From positions 62,001 to 126,000 of the forward strand of contig PJFB01000013.1 in NCBI GenBank assembly GCA_003574895.1: a DNA stretch of 64,000 nt. Direction: 5' to 3'. Below are positions 24,472 through 33,761 of this stretch, in pieces. Position numbers and translations under genes: made by a program. This stretch comes from Geobacter sp. (GTDB lineage: Bacteria > Desulfobacterota > Desulfuromonadia > Geobacterales > Pseudopelobacteraceae). Every line of letters starts with the position of its first letter. The stretch's first letter is position 1. Below the pieces are notes generated by a model, which was not told the DNA's origin, ran no database searches, and saw only the letters and a program-made list of their open reading frames with translations.

Positions 24472-24954
24472 ATGTCAAACCTGTTGCCCGAGAAATGGAG
24501 CGAGGCGCTGGAGCGGGTACATGGCAAAGTCGGCCATTTCCTGAACAAACTGAATCCGCTGAAGAAAGAGGAAAATACTCCGGAACGGATCACAGCCGAT
24601 GCCCTGCCAGCCTTCATGCAGTTTGGTGGCCCGTCGCTCGACATGCACGAAACCTCTGATGAACTGATCATCAGGGCGGAAGTACCCGGACTGAAGAAAG
24701 ATGATTTCTCGGTCGAACTTGTCGGCAGGCGGTTAACGATAAAAGGAGAAAAGAATATCGTACGCGAACGGAAAGGAGGTGATGGGTGCCTGATTTCAGA
24801 ATGCAGGTACGGCAGCTTTGCCAGAACTCTCCAGTTGCCGTACGACATCGATGAAAAAACGATTGCGGCGGACCTCAAACACGGGGTCCTGACCATCCGG
24901 CTGCCCAAGCCGGACAAAGGACGGCATGCCCGCTACCAGGTGCCGGTATCCTGA
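24472..24954 (+). CDS. Small heat-shock protein Hsp20 (third of three)
   Basis: A 160-residue Hsp20 with a longer helical N-terminal arm (LPEKWSEALERVHGKVGHFLNKLNPLKKEE) and an alpha-crystallin domain including LDMHETSDELIIRAEVPGLKKDDFSVEL and LKHGVLTIRLPKPDKG. GGGAGGTGATCACC directly before the ATG at 24472 fixes the start over a TTG at 24439. It is 29 bp downstream of the second copy. Confidence 0.92.
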   Translation: MSNLLPEKWSEALERVHGKVGHFLNKLNPLKKEENTPERITADALPAFMQFGGPSLDMHETSDELIIRAEVPGLKKDDFSVELVGRRLTIKGEKNIVRERKGGDGCLISECRYGSFARTLQLPYDIDEKTIAADLKHGVLTIRLPKPDKGRHARYQVPVS

Positions 24955-25038
24955 ACCAGCAGGGATAATTCGAGGGCTGCTTCAAGCGGCCCTCGCTGGT
25001 TCTGGGGAAAATAATAGTTTCAGGCGAGAGTGAAGATC

Positions 25039-25980
25039 ATGGCAACGTATCAGGATTATTACGCCACCCTCGGCGTTGGAAAATCGGCAAGTCAGGAAGA
25101 GATTCAGCGAGCATATCGCAAGCTGGCCCGCAAGTATCACCCTGATATCAACAAGGAAAGCACTGCCGAGGAAAAGTTCAAACAGATCAACGAAGCCTAC
25201 GAGGTGCTGGGCGACCCGGGAAAACGGGCCAGGTACGATCAGTTCGGCAGCGGTTGGGATGGGCAGTTTGCCAATCAGGAGCACCAGGGTGGCGATAATG
25301 TCCGGTTCCATTTTTCCAATGCCGATCCGGGCCAGTTCAGTGACTTTTTCCAGAACCTCTTCGGCGGCGGGTGGAGTTTTGACGAAGAGACCGAATTTCG
25401 GGGCAACGGCACCAGGCGGCGGCGAGGCCGTGATCACGAGACCGGCATCAACATCACGCTGGCCGAAGCCTACCACGGAGCCAGGAAAAACATCGAGCTT
25501 GAGAAGGTCGAAGCAGACAGCAGCGGAAGGCCGACCAGGACCAGGCGCACCTATGATGTCACCATACCACCTGGTGTGACTGACGGTTCTTTAATCCGGC
25601 TTGCCGGGCAAGGCGGTAGCGGCAGCGGCGGCGCGGAAGCCGGTGACCTGTTCATGAGGGTCAGCATCCTTCCCGATATCCGCTTCACCCTGAACGGTCA
25701 TGACCTGGCCACGACGGTTGACATCGCCCCCTGGGAGGCTGCCCTGGGAGCAAAGGTGCCGGTGCCGACGGTCGATGGCCAGATCAATCTGACCGTGCCG
25801 GCCGGGACCCAGAGTGGCCAGACCTTACGGGTACGGGGCAAGGGGATGCCGGTTACTTCGGGCCGCTATGGAGATCTTCTGGTGAATGTGCGTATCGTGG
25901 TACCAAGGAGTCTCTCGGCCAGGGAGCGGCATCTCTTTGAGGAATTGGCCAAAGAATCGAGTTTTGATCCGCGTACATGA
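25039..25980 (+). CDS. cbpA: DnaJ-class co-chaperone CbpA
   Basis: A 313-residue J-protein: J domain at residues 4-70 with HPD at 34-36, a Gly/Phe-rich linker ([10 protein letters not shown]), and the two C-terminal substrate-binding domains, without the cysteine-rich zinc domain of DnaJ, so it is CbpA-type. It stimulates DnaK ATPase and delivers substrates. A GTG at 25030 is in frame, but the ATG at 25039 gives the normal family N terminus. The next gene encodes its modulator CbpM. Confidence 0.9.
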   Translation: MATYQDYYATLGVGKSASQEEIQRAYRKLARKYHPDINKESTAEEKFKQINEAYEVLGDPGKRARYDQFGSGWDGQFANQEHQGGDNVRFHFSNADPGQFSDFFQNLFGGGWSFDEETEFRGNGTRRRRGRDHETGINITLAEAYHGARKNIELEKVEADSSGRPTRTRRTYDVTIPPGVTDGSLIRLAGQGGSGSGGAEAGDLFMRVSILPDIRFTLNGHDLATTVDIAPWEAALGAKVPVPTVDGQINLTVPAGTQSGQTLRVRGKGMPVTSGRYGDLLVNVRIVVPRSLSARERHLFEELAKESSFDPRT

Positions 25981-25992
25981 CTGAGGACCGCT

Positions 25993-26295
25993 ATGACATC
26001 ACAACAGTATGAAATTATCATCAGCAGAAAACATGAACTGGTCTCAGTACCTGGCATCACCATCCATGAATTGAGCCGGCTGTGTGAGTGCCACCTGTCA
26101 GTGGTGAAGCGGCTCATAGCAATCGGGCTTATCGAGCCGCTGTCGGCAGGTACAACGCCTCTGTTTGCCCGGAACACCGTAGTCAGGGCCAGGAAAGCCT
26201 TACGCCTCAAACGGGACCTTGGACTCAACTTCGATGCCGTGGCCCTGGTGATGGAACTGCTGGACCGGATTGACGACCTGGAACGGAGACTCTGA
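25993..26295 (+). CDS. cbpM: Chaperone modulator CbpM (MerR-like)
   Basis: A 100-residue protein with a MerR-type winged-helix segment (TIHELSRLCECHLSVVKRLIAIGLIEP) and a helical C terminus (NFDAVALVMELLDRIDDLERRL). CbpM binds the J domain of CbpA and inhibits it. It lies 12 bp after cbpA, the usual arrangement. Confidence 0.85.
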   Translation: MTSQQYEIIISRKHELVSVPGITIHELSRLCECHLSVVKRLIAIGLIEPLSAGTTPLFARNTVVRARKALRLKRDLGLNFDAVALVMELLDRIDDLERRL

Positions 26296-26631
26296 TTCCG
26301 TGGAGACAACTTGCCGGACGGTTGGTGGAATTATGCCCCTGGTACTATCGGTTGTGAACCGACGTTCAATAACCCACATCGGTGTCAGAAAACCAGGGGA
26401 AGTCCAGTGGAGAGCTTACATAAAACATTCGATTCAATTGCTATTTTCAATCAAGAGTACCAAAGAAAAAAGGCCACTCCTCTTGCGAAAAGTGACCTTT
26501 TGATTTTTGGCGGCCCCTGGCTTACGCACTTCGAGCTTTTTGCTACTTGAGGGGTAAAGTATTTCGTTCGGCTGATATCTGAACTACCAGATAGATAGCG
26601 GCCCCGGTTTTCTTGTGGCCCCTTTATACCA
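26296..26631. other. Intergenic region holding tRNA-tail repeat copy 2
   Basis: No coding sequence was supported between cbpM and the small membrane protein. The main feature is the repeat at 26437-26517; the remainder shows nothing recognisable. Confidence 0.45.
26437..26517 (-). repeat. tRNA-Arg 3'-end/terminator repeat, copy 2
   Basis: This 81-bp stretch resembles 31290-31371 along its whole length: ATTGC...TTTTC.AATCA, ACCAAAGAAAAAAGGCCACT, the hairpin, and then TGGCGGCCCC, a variant of the tRNA-Arg end TGGCGTCCCC. The tRNA body is absent. It could still work as a terminator on the minus strand. Confidence 0.6.
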
Positions 26632-26826
26632 TCAATGAAATGCCTTTGCCAAACATATGGGCATCCGACTCACATAGACAGGCTTCTGGGCTGCTGACTT
26701 TGAAGTAGCACCTGAAAACAATCTGCTTTTATAGACTGTTTTGACAAACACCCTTACTGCCGGTTCAAGCTCCACCCATAATCCAAATAGGACAATTATT
26801 AATCCGCACAGAACAATTGGTTCCAT
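26632..26826 (-). CDS. Small membrane protein of unknown function
   Basis: A 64-residue ORF starting MEPIVLCGLIIVLFGLWVEL, with one N-terminal membrane segment (about residues 4-20) and a basic soluble tail. AGGAG 8 nt before the ATG is a good ribosome binding site, the main reason for accepting it. It lies downstream of lexA on the same strand; a shared role is not shown. Confidence 0.5.
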   Translation of the reverse strand: MEPIVLCGLIIVLFGLWVELEPAVRVFVKTVYKSRLFSGATSKSAAQKPVYVSRMPICLAKAFH

Positions 26827-26876
26827 CTTTAGTTCTCCTGTTTACTTTAATGTTGTTCTGATTATCGGCTGATTTA

Positions 26877-27503
26877 TTAAAGTTGCCGGTAAACGCCTAT
26901 AACCTTACCTACAATCGTCACATCACCATCTTCTGGGTAAATGAGGATCGGCTTCATGTCCGGGTTCGCCGGCTGCAAACGAATGTGATCGCTCTCCTTG
27001 TAAAACCATTTGACTGTAGCCTCCCCATCGAACATGGCAACCACTATGTCCTTGTTTTCGGCAGTCGGTTGCGGACGAACCAGGGCCAGATCTCCATCTA
27101 AAATGAATGCGTTGATCATGGAGTTGCCACTGATCTTCAGAAAGAAACAGTCAGCTCCCTTGACTGCCATATGATCAACCGAGAAATATCCTTGAATATC
27201 TTCAATGGCCGTGGAGAGTTGACCAGCACGGACAGTGCCTACAATCGGCAGAGAGGTTGATCGGCTATTCGGCGTTGTCAGAGCAATGCCGCGGTTCACG
27301 CTTTCCCGCTTGAGATATCCTTTACGTTCCAACGCATCGAGATGCTTCATAACCGGCAGGGTTCCGGACACCTTCAAGTGACCAGCTATCTCACGCTGAC
27401 TGGGGGGATACCCCATGCTGTCCGCGAAAGAGGTGATGAACTGCAGCACCTGGCGTTGGCGCTGGGTAAGCTCATTTCTGGATTTTGAGCCATAGGTAGT
27501 CAT
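26877..27503 (-). CDS. lexA: LexA repressor
   Basis: A 208-residue SOS repressor. The N-terminal winged helix (LTQRQRQVLQFITSFADSMGYPPSQREIAGHL) binds DNA; the self-cleavage site is A93-G94 in VRAGQL, and the catalytic dyad is S128 (SGNSM) and K165 (ATVKW). Length is typical. There is no Shine-Dalgarno before the ATG; instead the promoter places the transcript start at the ATG itself (see 27495-27538), suggesting a leaderless mRNA. Confidence 0.93.
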   Translation of the reverse strand: MTTYGSKSRNELTQRQRQVLQFITSFADSMGYPPSQREIAGHLKVSGTLPVMKHLDALERKGYLKRESVNRGIALTTPNSRSTSLPIVGTVRAGQLSTAIEDIQGYFSVDHMAVKGADCFFLKISGNSMINAFILDGDLALVRPQPTAENKDIVVAMFDGEATVKWFYKESDHIRLQPANPDMKPILIYPEDGDVTIVGKVIGVYRQL

Positions 27504-27538
27504 ATGACTACCATATGGGATTTGATCTTATCTGTCAA
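27495..27538 (-). promoter_or_regulatory. lexA promoter and overlapping palindromic operator
   Basis: TTGACA (27533-27538) and TATGGT (27510-27515) on the minus strand are 17 bp apart; the predicted transcript start, about 7 bp on, is at 27503, the A of the lexA ATG. GGTAGTCATATGACTACC (27495-27512) is a perfect 18-bp palindrome covering the start codon and part of the -10, so bound LexA would block its own promoter. Confidence 0.65.
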
Positions 27539-27561
27539 GAGGTCTGAAAGTTATTTCAAAT

Positions 27562-27599
27562 AAAAAACGGCGACCTCGCTACTTCAGAGAGTCGCCGTT
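27562..27599 (-). terminator. Terminator upstream of lexA
   Basis: AACGGCGAC pairs with GTCGCCGTT around a 16-nt loop; on the minus strand it is followed by TTTTATTT. It insulates lexA from upstream minus-strand transcription. Confidence 0.65.
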
Positions 27600-27740
27600 A
27601 AGTGGCAGTCATTGTAACTGCCGGATACTATCTTTTCTTGGAGCGTGAATCGGCTTCGAAATTGGACCCGGCGTCGGCGTCCACGCTGCCCCATACCGGC
27701 GTTGCAGCTCTGGCCGGTGCGATCCGATATACCGCTCTAA

Positions 27741-27777
27741 AAAAGAAAATCCGATAACTCGAAAAAGAGTTATCGGA
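27741..27777 (-). terminator. Terminator of the spermidine-synthase-like gene
   Basis: TCCGATAACTC pairs perfectly with GAGTTATCGGA around a 6-nt loop; on the minus strand it is followed by TTTTCTTTTTT. It lies about 130 bp beyond the stop of the 27910-30966 gene. Confidence 0.75.
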
Positions 27778-27909
27778 CTCAGTGGCAACTGGCGTCCCAG
27801 TCAAGACGAAAATCACTACTGGATAATATCTATAAGTATCGGCAAGATATATTTACACCATAATTGCGGTTCGTGTATTCAATACATAAGGAGTGCAGGT
27901 ACGGTCAGG

Positions 27910-30900
27910 CTACTTGGGCGGCCACTGATCGATTTTTTGTTCAACGACGCGATTAATTTCCGGGAACAGGGTTGTTTCTTTAGGCAACCGCCCCCCGCGC
28001 GCAATCGCCTGGCTCTGCTGCTGGGCATAGAGCTTCTGTACCTCCTTGAGCAGATCGTCGACAAAACCGGCAACCAAGGCATCCTTGTTGGCTCCCTTCA
28101 CCCGCAACTTGCCAAAAACAAAGTGCGATGTGTTGTCGACGAAAAATACCCGCGATCTCTCACTGTTTCTCCGCAGCAACACCGCCGAGAATTGAAGCCT
28201 GGCAACCTTCCCTTTCTTGCTGACAAAATCCAGAACGATTTCTTTAAGAAGTGTCGGCTGCCCAACGAATTTTACGGCGCCTGCGCCCTCTTCGCCACGC
28301 AGGAATGAGGTTGGTGCATACCAAGGGTATTCGGACTCAAGTTTCGACATCAACTCCCGATATTCCTCCGTCTTCCGACGACCCTCGAGATACAGGACAT
28401 GGGCCTCGTCGTACATGGCAGCGGCCTTCCGGTTCAATCCCCACCTGGTTCTTTGTTGCATCTTCTCCTTGTCATTGCCGGGAGCACGGAGATAGGGAAG
28501 GATATTTTCCCTGTGATCTATGAGGCCACTGACATTTGTCGCCAGCACCTTTGTTTTGCCCATGCTGCGAGGGGCGGAGAATTCGAGGTAGAGGTTGTTG
28601 TCCGTGTTGACAATTGCCCGGTCGCTGTAGGATTTCGTCCCGTTGCTGCCCATGAGGAAATAGCTCAGGAAATCCTCCGCACTTCCCATGTCCACCTGTT
28701 CCAGGTCCCTCAGGACTTCGGGCTCCCTGATTCGTTTCGCCAATTCATTCTCGTCGATGATAATGGGTGAATTGCTTCCGATGAGCTCTGCGTCACCATG
28801 GGTAAGCCAAATCATGGTGTACTTGAAATTCTGACGCAACGTCTTGACAACGGACTGCAGGTTCTCTTCGGACAGTTCGTAAAGCGGCAGCCACTGGCAG
28901 ATGATGCCGCCGGGGTTGAGATGCTCGGCAGCGAGCTTAAAGTATTCGGCGGTGTAGAGATATCCAGCGCCGCTGAACCAGGGATGGACCGGATCGGCGG
29001 TGATGACGTCGAACTTGTCCCTGGTGGTCATCAGATAGTTGCGTCCGTCGTTGAACACGATCTTCAGCTTCGGGTTCGGCTTATTGATATTGAGCACATA
29101 GTGGTTGTAAATGCCGAACGCCCGTGCCACGCCGAGCACTTTGGGCTCGATTTCGGCCAGGGTTATCTGTTCCACGCTTGGATGGACCGACGTGGCCCCA
29201 AGGGTCATGCCGCTTCCCGTTCCGAGTACGAAGACCTTCTTGGGATTGGGATGGAGCAGCATGGGCAGATGGCCCAACGTGTACTGGCATTGCTTGTCCG
29301 GGCCGGCGTTGGACGCCTCGACCCTGCCGTTGGTGATAAAAAACAGCGCATCACTGGATTGTACGACGCTGATGATGGAGTTGGTTCCCTCAGCATAATA
29401 TTTGATATCGTTATTGTTCAGAACTTCCCGCGTCTTCTCGGGGGTGCTGAACATCTGGGGGTTGTTGGATTGATACACCGCATACATTTGCGGATTCCAG
29501 ATCTGCCAGAGATGGGAGAATGACACCGGAACCATAATGGCCGCCGTAACGGCCAGAGCCACAACCCAGTTGAGCACTCGGCTCCCCCTCAGGCTCACCA
29601 TTACCAGCAGTCCGAACCCGATATTTATCAGGATGAGTATCTGCAGTGACCGCTGTATGCCGAAAAAATAGATCAGGACGAAACCGCTGACTGCCGAACC
29701 GAGTATCGCCCCAATGGTATTGAACGACAGGACGTCTCCGACAACCTTTCCCATGTCCTTCTTGCGCAAACTGTGTATTTTCCCCGCCAACGGGAAGGCA
29801 ACCCCCATAAAGAAGGCAGGCACCAGCATGAATGAGAAGGCGGTGATGAAATGGGACAACTGTTTTGTCTTGAACGGTTGAATCCTGAATTTCAAGCTGT
29901 GGATGATATCGGAGATGTATTCCGCATGGGTCGGCAATTCCCTGATATGCAGCGACACGAGTAAGGCGGTCGCTCCGATGGCGATCTGCACGAGGCCGAA
30001 AATGAGTATCAGTTTTCGCGCCCGCAGCGCCGTTACGTCTCCCGTTGATCGAAACAACTTGCCATACAGACCCAGCGCAGAACTACCAAGCCCTATGCCC
30101 GCAAGAAACGCCATCAGCAGGATGGTGAAACCGTAGGTGGTGGCGCCGATGACGATGCTGAGGATGCGGGTCCAGAGCACTTCATAGCCAAGGGCGCAGA
30201 AACCGCTCACACCGATGCCCCAGAGCACAAAATTGAAGGAAGACCCAAGGGATGCGGCATCGCTTTCGGTAAGGTACGCTTTGTCCGTTTCGGGGGCCGG
30301 TGCCGGTTCTTCCGCTGCCATGGTTTCTTCCGCCACAGGAAGCCTGGAAATACGGGCCTGAAGCACTATGGCGGTCAAACCAACCGCGACATTTACCACT
30401 ATCGGAATCAACAGCGTGGTGTTGACCGAAAAATATACGAGAAAATAGAACCCTGTGACAGCGGCCCCCACAACGGCACCTATGGTGTTGATGCCGTACA
30501 GGAAGGAAAGGCGATGTCCGATGCCTTTCATGTGTTGGGAGATAAAGGCGGACAAGACAGGCAGTGTCCCACCCATCAATGTGGTCGGCAGGATCAGCGC
30601 CATTGTGGCCAGACAGATTCGGACGACGGAGAGGTACAGGGGGGAGGTTTCGTTAATCTGGGCCAGCGGGATGTATATCTGGGGGTAATAATGGATCAGC
30701 CCCATGAATATCAAGGCCGACAGCGCAATCCCCAACTCCAGATATCCGTACAGTCGCAGCAGTTTTCCGGCAGTACCGACCCTTTTGCCGATAAGGTAGC
30801 TGCCCAATGCCAGGCCGCCCATGAACACGGCCAGCACCGTGGTCACGGCAAGGTGGGAACCGCCGAAGACGAGGCTCAGATAGCGTACCCACAGTACCTC

Positions 30901-30966
30901 GTAGATAAGAGCCGCAGCACCGGAGAGAAAAAAGATGGAGTAAACCGAAGCAATTGACAATCCCAT
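27910..30966 (-). CDS. Large fused membrane / spermidine-synthase-like protein
   Basis: A 1018-residue protein. The first 510 residues or so hold about 14 membrane helices in two repeats, each opening with an ALIYEVLWVR / ALGYEVLWTR segment. A spermidine-synthase-type Rossmann domain follows (about residues 555-780): VFVLGTGSGMTLGAT, then ITLAEIEP, FNDGRNYLMTTRDKFDVITADP and GGIICQWLPLYE. The C-terminal 200 residues are soluble and unassigned. Related proteins are annotated fused MFS/spermidine synthase, but polyamine synthesis is unproven for this class. The start fits the first membrane helix. Confidence 0.8.
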   Translation of the reverse strand: MGLSIASVYSIFFLSGAAALIYEVLWVRYLSLVFGGSHLAVTTVLAVFMGGLALGSYLIGKRVGTAGKLLRLYGYLELGIALSALIFMGLIHYYPQIYIPLAQINETSPLYLSVVRICLATMALILPTTLMGGTLPVLSAFISQHMKGIGHRLSFLYGINTIGAVVGAAVTGFYFLVYFSVNTTLLIPIVVNVAVGLTAIVLQARISRLPVAEETMAAEEPAPAPETDKAYLTESDAASLGSSFNFVLWGIGVSGFCALGYEVLWTRILSIVIGATTYGFTILLMAFLAGIGLGSSALGLYGKLFRSTGDVTALRARKLILIFGLVQIAIGATALLVSLHIRELPTHAEYISDIIHSLKFRIQPFKTKQLSHFITAFSFMLVPAFFMGVAFPLAGKIHSLRKKDMGKVVGDVLSFNTIGAILGSAVSGFVLIYFFGIQRSLQILILINIGFGLLVMVSLRGSRVLNWVVALAVTAAIMVPVSFSHLWQIWNPQMYAVYQSNNPQMFSTPEKTREVLNNNDIKYYAEGTNSIISVVQSSDALFFITNGRVEASNAGPDKQCQYTLGHLPMLLHPNPKKVFVLGTGSGMTLGATSVHPSVEQITLAEIEPKVLGVARAFGIYNHYVLNINKPNPKLKIVFNDGRNYLMTTRDKFDVITADPVHPWFSGAGYLYTAEYFKLAAEHLNPGGIICQWLPLYELSEENLQSVVKTLRQNFKYTMIWLTHGDAELIGSNSPIIIDENELAKRIREPEVLRDLEQVDMGSAEDFLSYFLMGSNGTKSYSDRAIVNTDNNLYLEFSAPRSMGKTKVLATNVSGLIDHRENILPYLRAPGNDKEKMQQRTRWGLNRKAAAMYDEAHVLYLEGRRKTEEYRELMSKLESEYPWYAPTSFLRGEEGAGAVKFVGQPTLLKEIVLDFVSKKGKVARLQFSAVLLRRNSERSRVFFVDNTSHFVFGKLRVKGANKDALVAGFVDDLLKEVQKLYAQQQSQAIARGGRLPKETTLFPEINRVVEQKIDQWPPK

Positions 30967-31289
30967 GGAAACCTACGCTTTCATAGCACAGAGATTAACC
31001 AAATTTAGCCAGATAATTGTAATATATCTTTGTTTTTCAATGAGTTAGTGTGCCACATATTATTTTTTTGGTCAAGTACAGGTATCTACGCCCATCAAAA
31101 CGAGAAATGATGCTTGGAAACCGGCGTGAAATACCGGGGATAGACTGGGGCAGGTTCGAGGTGGATCATCATTGATGATGGATTATTGGAATTGGTGCAA
31201 CAGACACTGCAAAGCCGTAACCGGGATTTGTCCCATCCGCAAATGCCGGCATCGTCGCGACGGCTGACTATCCTCAACCTGTCGGCATG
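30967..31289. other. Intergenic region, nothing recognised
   Basis: This stretch between the spermidine-synthase-like gene and the tRNA trailer contains no supported ORF. Positions 31000-31080 are AT-rich and probably hold the promoter of the minus-strand gene at 30966. Confidence 0.4.
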
Positions 31290-31371
31290 ATTGCCTTTTC
31301 CAATCAGGAGCACCAAAGAAAAAAGGCCACTTCTCTTGAGAAAAGTGACCTTTTTGATATTTGGCGTCCCC
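31290..31371 (-). terminator. tRNA-Arg trailer and terminator (repeat copy 3, the intact site)
   Basis: Read on the minus strand, the tRNA CCA end is followed by a short spacer, a hairpin (AAAAAGGTCACTTTTC pairing with GAGAAGTGGCCTTTTT) and a T-run. The same unit recurs without the tRNA body at 17499-17548 and 26437-26517. Confidence 0.75.
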
Positions 31372-31438
31372 GAGACGATTCGAACGTCCGGCCCCTTCCT
31401 TAGGAGGGAAGTGCTCTATCCTGCTGAGCTACGGGGAC
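31362..31438 (-). tRNA. tRNA-Arg, anticodon CCU
   Basis: The 77-nt minus-strand gene has acceptor stem GTCCCCG / CGGGGAC, D-arm GCTCAGCAGGATAGAGC, anticodon arm CTTCC-CTCCTAA-GGAAG with anticodon CCT, and T-arm around GTTCGAATC. CCA is encoded. It decodes AGG. Confidence 0.95.
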
Positions 31439-31507
31439 AGATAGATAAAAGCCGAATGGTTATAGCAGAGATGTGGCCTTGTTTCAACCCCATTTCAAAT
31501 AACCGTA

Positions 31508-32023
31508 TCAAAAGACAAGCAGCGAAAAAACCTTTCCGGAAGGCAATTTCTGGCGGCCGCCTAGAAAATCAAGTTCGGCCATGAAGCAGCACTCCACGAT
31601 CTCGCCTCCCATGCTCTGTACCATGTCAACCACGGCGGACATGGTGCCTCCGGTGGCAAGTAGGTCGTCTGCGATCAGGATTCGCTCGCCCGGCTTAATG
31701 GCGTCCTTGTGGATTTCAAGGGTGTCAGTGCCGTATTCGAGATCGTATGTCTTGCTGAAGGTCTCCGAAGGAAGTTTGCCCGGCTTTCTGACCAACACCA
31801 CTCCGGCTCCAAGTTTGTAGGCCAGGGCCGAACCGATGATGAAGCCGCGGGCCTCAACCCCCACCACCTTGTCGATGCGCTGCCCGATGTAACGATGGGA
31901 AAGCAGGTCAATCATGCGCTGGTAGGATTTGGCATCCTGCAACAGTGTGGTTATGTCCTTGAACACAATCCCTTTCTTGGGAAAGTCCGGGACATCGCGG
32001 ATAATGCTTTTCAAGTCGTCCAT
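31508..32023 (-). CDS. apt: Adenine phosphoribosyltransferase
   Basis: A 171-residue type I phosphoribosyltransferase that salvages adenine with PRPP to [24 protein letters not shown] at the start and the PRPP loop [18 protein letters not shown] (about residues 117-134) are diagnostic, with [19 protein letters not shown] between. AAGGAGAG precedes the ATG. It lies 27 bp after rpoS on the same strand and may be cotranscribed with surE-pcm-rpoS. Confidence 0.96.
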   Translation of the reverse strand: MDDLKSIIRDVPDFPKKGIVFKDITTLLQDAKSYQRMIDLLSHRYIGQRIDKVVGVEARGFIIGSALAYKLGAGVVLVRKPGKLPSETFSKTYDLEYGTDTLEIHKDAIKPGERILIADDLLATGGTMSAVVDMVQSMGGEIVECCFMAELDFLGGRQKLPSGKVFSLLVF

Positions 32024-32050
32024 CTGTCTGCTCTCCTTACATAACAGGTA

Positions 32051-33028
32051 TCATTGTTGGGATTTCGATTCAGAACACTTTCGCAATTTTTCAAGTGATT
32101 TTGCCTCGATCTGGCGGATGCGCTCCCGCGTGACGCCGAAACTCTGACCAATTGTGTCAAGTGTCTGTGGCTCCTTATCATCCAGGCCGAAGCGAAGGGT
32201 AAGTATCTTTTGTTCGCTTTCAGTCAGTTCGTCGAAATATTCCGAGATCATTTCATAACGATCTATGTTTTCCAGCAGTTCTGAAGGTGGCACCATCGAG
32301 GTATCCTCAATGGTGTCGATCAGGAAGTAGTCGTTGCCATCTCCGATGGGGGTCTCGATGGAACAGGTACGCCGCAGCAAGGTCATGAGCCTGCGGACAT
32401 AGGGAACCTTGGCGTTCATTGCTTCTGCAATTTCATGTACGCTAGGCTCACGCTGCAGGGATTGCGATAACACCCTGGTATTCTTGAGCATCCGGTTGAT
32501 ATCATCGGAGACATGCACCGGCAGGCGTATGGTGCGCGACTGATTGACAAGGGCGCGCTCTATGGCTTGACGAATCCACCAGGTCGCATAGGTGGAAAAA
32601 CGGCACTCTTTGGCCAGACTGAAACGCTCCACCGCCTTGATCAAGCCCATGTTGCCTTCCTCAATCAGGTCAAGGAAAGGCAGGCCCCTGTTAATATAAC
32701 GCTTGGCAATCTTGACCACCAGACGCAGGTTGGACTCTATCATCTTGTTGCGGGCCGCTTTATCACCCTTTTCGATCTGCTGGGCACATTCCTTTTCGGT
32801 TTCGGCAGTCAGGAGCGGCGTTCGCTGAATATCACGGAGGTAGATCTTGATTGCGTCGTCAAAGCTATCCAATTCCGTCAAAGGCAGCTTTTCATCGGCA
32901 ACTTCTTCGTCCTCGTCTTCGACATCTTCAAAAACGAGAGGTTCCTCAACCTCGTCGAGCAGCAGGCCGGGAGCAGCCAACGGCACCTCCTCGATGAAGC
33001 CGTTATCCAGAAGATCGTCACCTTTCAT
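32051..33028 (-). CDS. rpoS: Stationary-phase sigma factor RpoS
   Basis: A 325-residue sigma-70-family protein without the large insertion of RpoD. An acidic N terminus precedes region 1.2/2 ([69 protein letters not shown]), region 3, and region 4 ending [26 protein letters not shown]. The surE-pcm-rpoS neighbourhood identifies it as RpoS rather than another alternative sigma. It directs the stationary-phase and general stress response. AAGGAGAGAG precedes the ATG. Confidence 0.92.
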   Translation of the reverse strand: MKGDDLLDNGFIEEVPLAAPGLLLDEVEEPLVFEDVEDEDEEVADEKLPLTELDSFDDAIKIYLRDIQRTPLLTAETEKECAQQIEKGDKAARNKMIESNLRLVVKIAKRYINRGLPFLDLIEEGNMGLIKAVERFSLAKECRFSTYATWWIRQAIERALVNQSRTIRLPVHVSDDINRMLKNTRVLSQSLQREPSVHEIAEAMNAKVPYVRRLMTLLRRTCSIETPIGDGNDYFLIDTIEDTSMVPPSELLENIDRYEMISEYFDELTESEQKILTLRFGLDDKEPQTLDTIGQSFGVTRERIRQIEAKSLEKLRKCSESKSQQ

Positions 33029-33041
33029 GTTCTCTCTCCTT

Positions 33042-33704
33042 CTATGTTAGATCCACCTGCCAGCCCTGCTTGCCCACAAGGGGCACAAAGCGGCAACCGA
33101 CAGAGGGAATTGACTCGATTGTCCCGTCGTCTTGCTTCACGATCTTCAGCAGACGCTGCTCAAATTCGTTTCCGACCGGTATTACCAGCCGCCCTCCCGG
33201 TGCAAGCTGGTCGACAAGGACATCAGGTACATAAGGCGCCCCGGCAGTTACCATGATCGCATCGAACGGAGCTTCTTCCTCCCAGCCCACCGGACTCCCC
33301 TCACCATCGTTGATCCTGAGCTTTACGTTGAATAATTTCAGTGAATCCAGGCATTTTCTGGCCCGGAGAGCAAGCTGGCGGATGCGTTCCACCGTGCAGA
33401 CCCTCTCCGCCAGGGTAGCCAGGATAGCAGCCTGGTAACCGGAACCGGTTCCGATCTCCAATACCTTTTCCGATCCGGTCAGGTTGAGCAGCTCGGTCAT
33501 GAGCGCCACCATGTAAGGTTGCGAAATGGTCTGTTTCTCGCCGATAGGGAGTGGCGAGTCACTGTAGGCCTGGGCTGCCATGGCTTCCTGGACGAAGATG
33601 TGGCGCGGAACCTTCAGCATGGCTTCGATAACCCGGCGGTCGGTAATGCCCCTGGAAATTATCTGGTCCTGCACCATCCTTTTGCGCAAAATTTCAAAAT
33701 TCAT
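33042..33704 (-). CDS. pcm: Protein-L-isoaspartate O-methyltransferase
   Basis: A 220-residue SAM-dependent enzyme that methylates L-isoaspartyl residues so they can revert to aspartate. [26 protein letters not shown] (about residues 80-105) is the SAM-binding motif; [14 protein letters not shown] precedes it. AAGGGGAAG precedes the ATG. It lies between surE and rpoS, the common order in proteobacteria. Confidence 0.95.
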   Translation of the reverse strand: MNFEILRKRMVQDQIISRGITDRRVIEAMLKVPRHIFVQEAMAAQAYSDSPLPIGEKQTISQPYMVALMTELLNLTGSEKVLEIGTGSGYQAAILATLAERVCTVERIRQLALRARKCLDSLKLFNVKLRINDGEGSPVGWEEEAPFDAIMVTAGAPYVPDVLVDQLAPGGRLVIPVGNEFEQRLLKIVKQDDGTIESIPSVGCRFVPLVGKQGWQVDLT

Positions 33705-33761
33705 CTTCTTCCCCTTGAAGAGCAGAACTATAGCAGACGAGCCAACCGATGTCCATATGCG

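Larger units (their letters stand above)
27504..27909. other. Intergenic region with two minus-strand terminators
   Basis: Besides the lexA promoter, this 406-bp stretch holds hairpin terminators at 27741-27777 and 27562-27599. The 140 bp between them could carry a small RNA on the minus strand. A 62-residue frame there overlaps a terminator and was rejected. Confidence 0.4.

Noticed and set aside
27785..27815. TGGGACGC on the minus strand, considered as part of a GEMM riboswitch
   Set aside because: The other conserved GEMM blocks (such as GCAAAGCC) are missing, and it lies downstream of a gene rather than in a leader.
27628..27816. 62-residue minus-strand frame
   Set aside because: It runs through a strong terminator hairpin (27741-27777) and lacks a ribosome binding site.
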